A stretch of DNA of 6,225 bases from Saprospiraceae bacterium (GTDB lineage: Bacteria; Bacteroidota; Bacteroidia; Chitinophagales; Saprospiraceae): contig JABDJM010000151.1 of the NCBI GenBank assembly GCA_013002475.1, positions 1 through 6,225 of the forward strand. Reading direction: 5' to 3'. The translations under genes and the position numbers were made by a program. Every line of letters starts with the position of its first letter. Position 1 is the first letter of the stretch. Shown piece after piece: positions 6,021 through 6,225 of the stretch. The notes below the pieces were generated by a model, which saw nothing but the letters and a program-made list of their open reading frames with translations, made no database searches and was not told where the DNA came from.

Positions 6021-6225
6021 TCAGAGCATAATTCGCTCAACCTCGTAAGCCTCGGCAAAGTCCATTTGATGGAGTTGAGTATAGGGCCTCTTGTGGAAAT
6101 TCCGGATATAATCCGGTTTCATGTAATACTTATCCCCTTGAGATTTATGATAGGAAAGGGATCTTACCTTTTTCTCCACTAGATCTCGGGTCAACTCATA
6201 GAAGAAATTGGGCTGGAATTGGGCG
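6021..6225 (-). CDS. C-terminal end of an unrecognised protein (start outside window)
   Basis: On the minus strand a frame is open from the window edge to a TGA at 6023-6021, giving 67 residues ending in YEVERIML. The stretch is polar and rich in Tyr, Lys, Arg and Glu, with FFYELTRDLVEKKV likely helical, then YYMKPDYIRNFHKRPY and a final helix MDFAEAYEVERIM. Its composition is that of a globular soluble protein or domain rather than of random frame. No hydrophobic segment or type IX sorting signal is visible. I do not recognise the family. It is oriented like accA but separated by 202 bp and a candidate terminator, so it is probably a separate transcription unit. Confidence 0.62.
   Translation of the reverse strand, partial: AQFQPNFFYELTRDLVEKKVRSLSYHKSQGDKYYMKPDYIRNFHKRPYTQLHQMDFAEAYEVERIML

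Overview
The window reads as chromosomal DNA of a member of the Bacteroidota. The evidence is the accA - DUF6913-like - dapA gene cluster, a CPBP protein of the 'HFGKP' type, AT-rich spacers full of TTGATTG-like repeats, and mostly weak or absent Shine-Dalgarno sites. Class and genus cannot be fixed from the sequence. No RNA gene, CRISPR array, transposase or integrase was seen.

Left part (1-1014, + strand): the end of a CPBP-family membrane protease gene that begins outside the window, followed 2 bases later by an unrecognised 217-residue soluble protein. Middle part (about 993-3193): a 78-bp direct repeat with one mismatch (993-1070 and 3116-3193) brackets a single gene for a secreted protein. 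That protein has a signal peptide, a beta-rich N-terminal domain, a FecR-like domain and two nearly identical C-terminal Ig-like repeats. Removing one repeat copy plus the unique DNA (2123 bp) in silico restores a tidy convergent pair: the 217-residue gene facing a 62-residue membrane-protein gene, with 3' ends overlapping by 13 bp. The secreted-protein gene therefore looks like an insertion. It leaves behind a 29-codon stump of the membrane-protein gene on the minus strand.

Right part (3125-6225, all minus strand, so transcribed right to left): the C-terminal end of an unrecognised protein running off the window edge, a candidate terminator, accA (acetyl-CoA carboxylase carboxyltransferase alpha, first step of fatty-acid synthesis), a 147-bp spacer with tandem and inverted repeats, a DUF6913-like protein, dapA (4-hydroxy-tetrahydrodipicolinate synthase, lysine/diaminopimelate route) and the 62-residue two-helix membrane protein. 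The last three genes are packed with a 1-base gap and a 1-base overlap and are almost certainly one transcript.

Most of the window is ordinary housekeeping sequence. The part that deserves a second look is the repeat-bracketed secreted FecR/Ig gene and the stump it created. The next most interesting are the recent duplication inside that gene and the structured spacer between accA and the DUF6913 gene.
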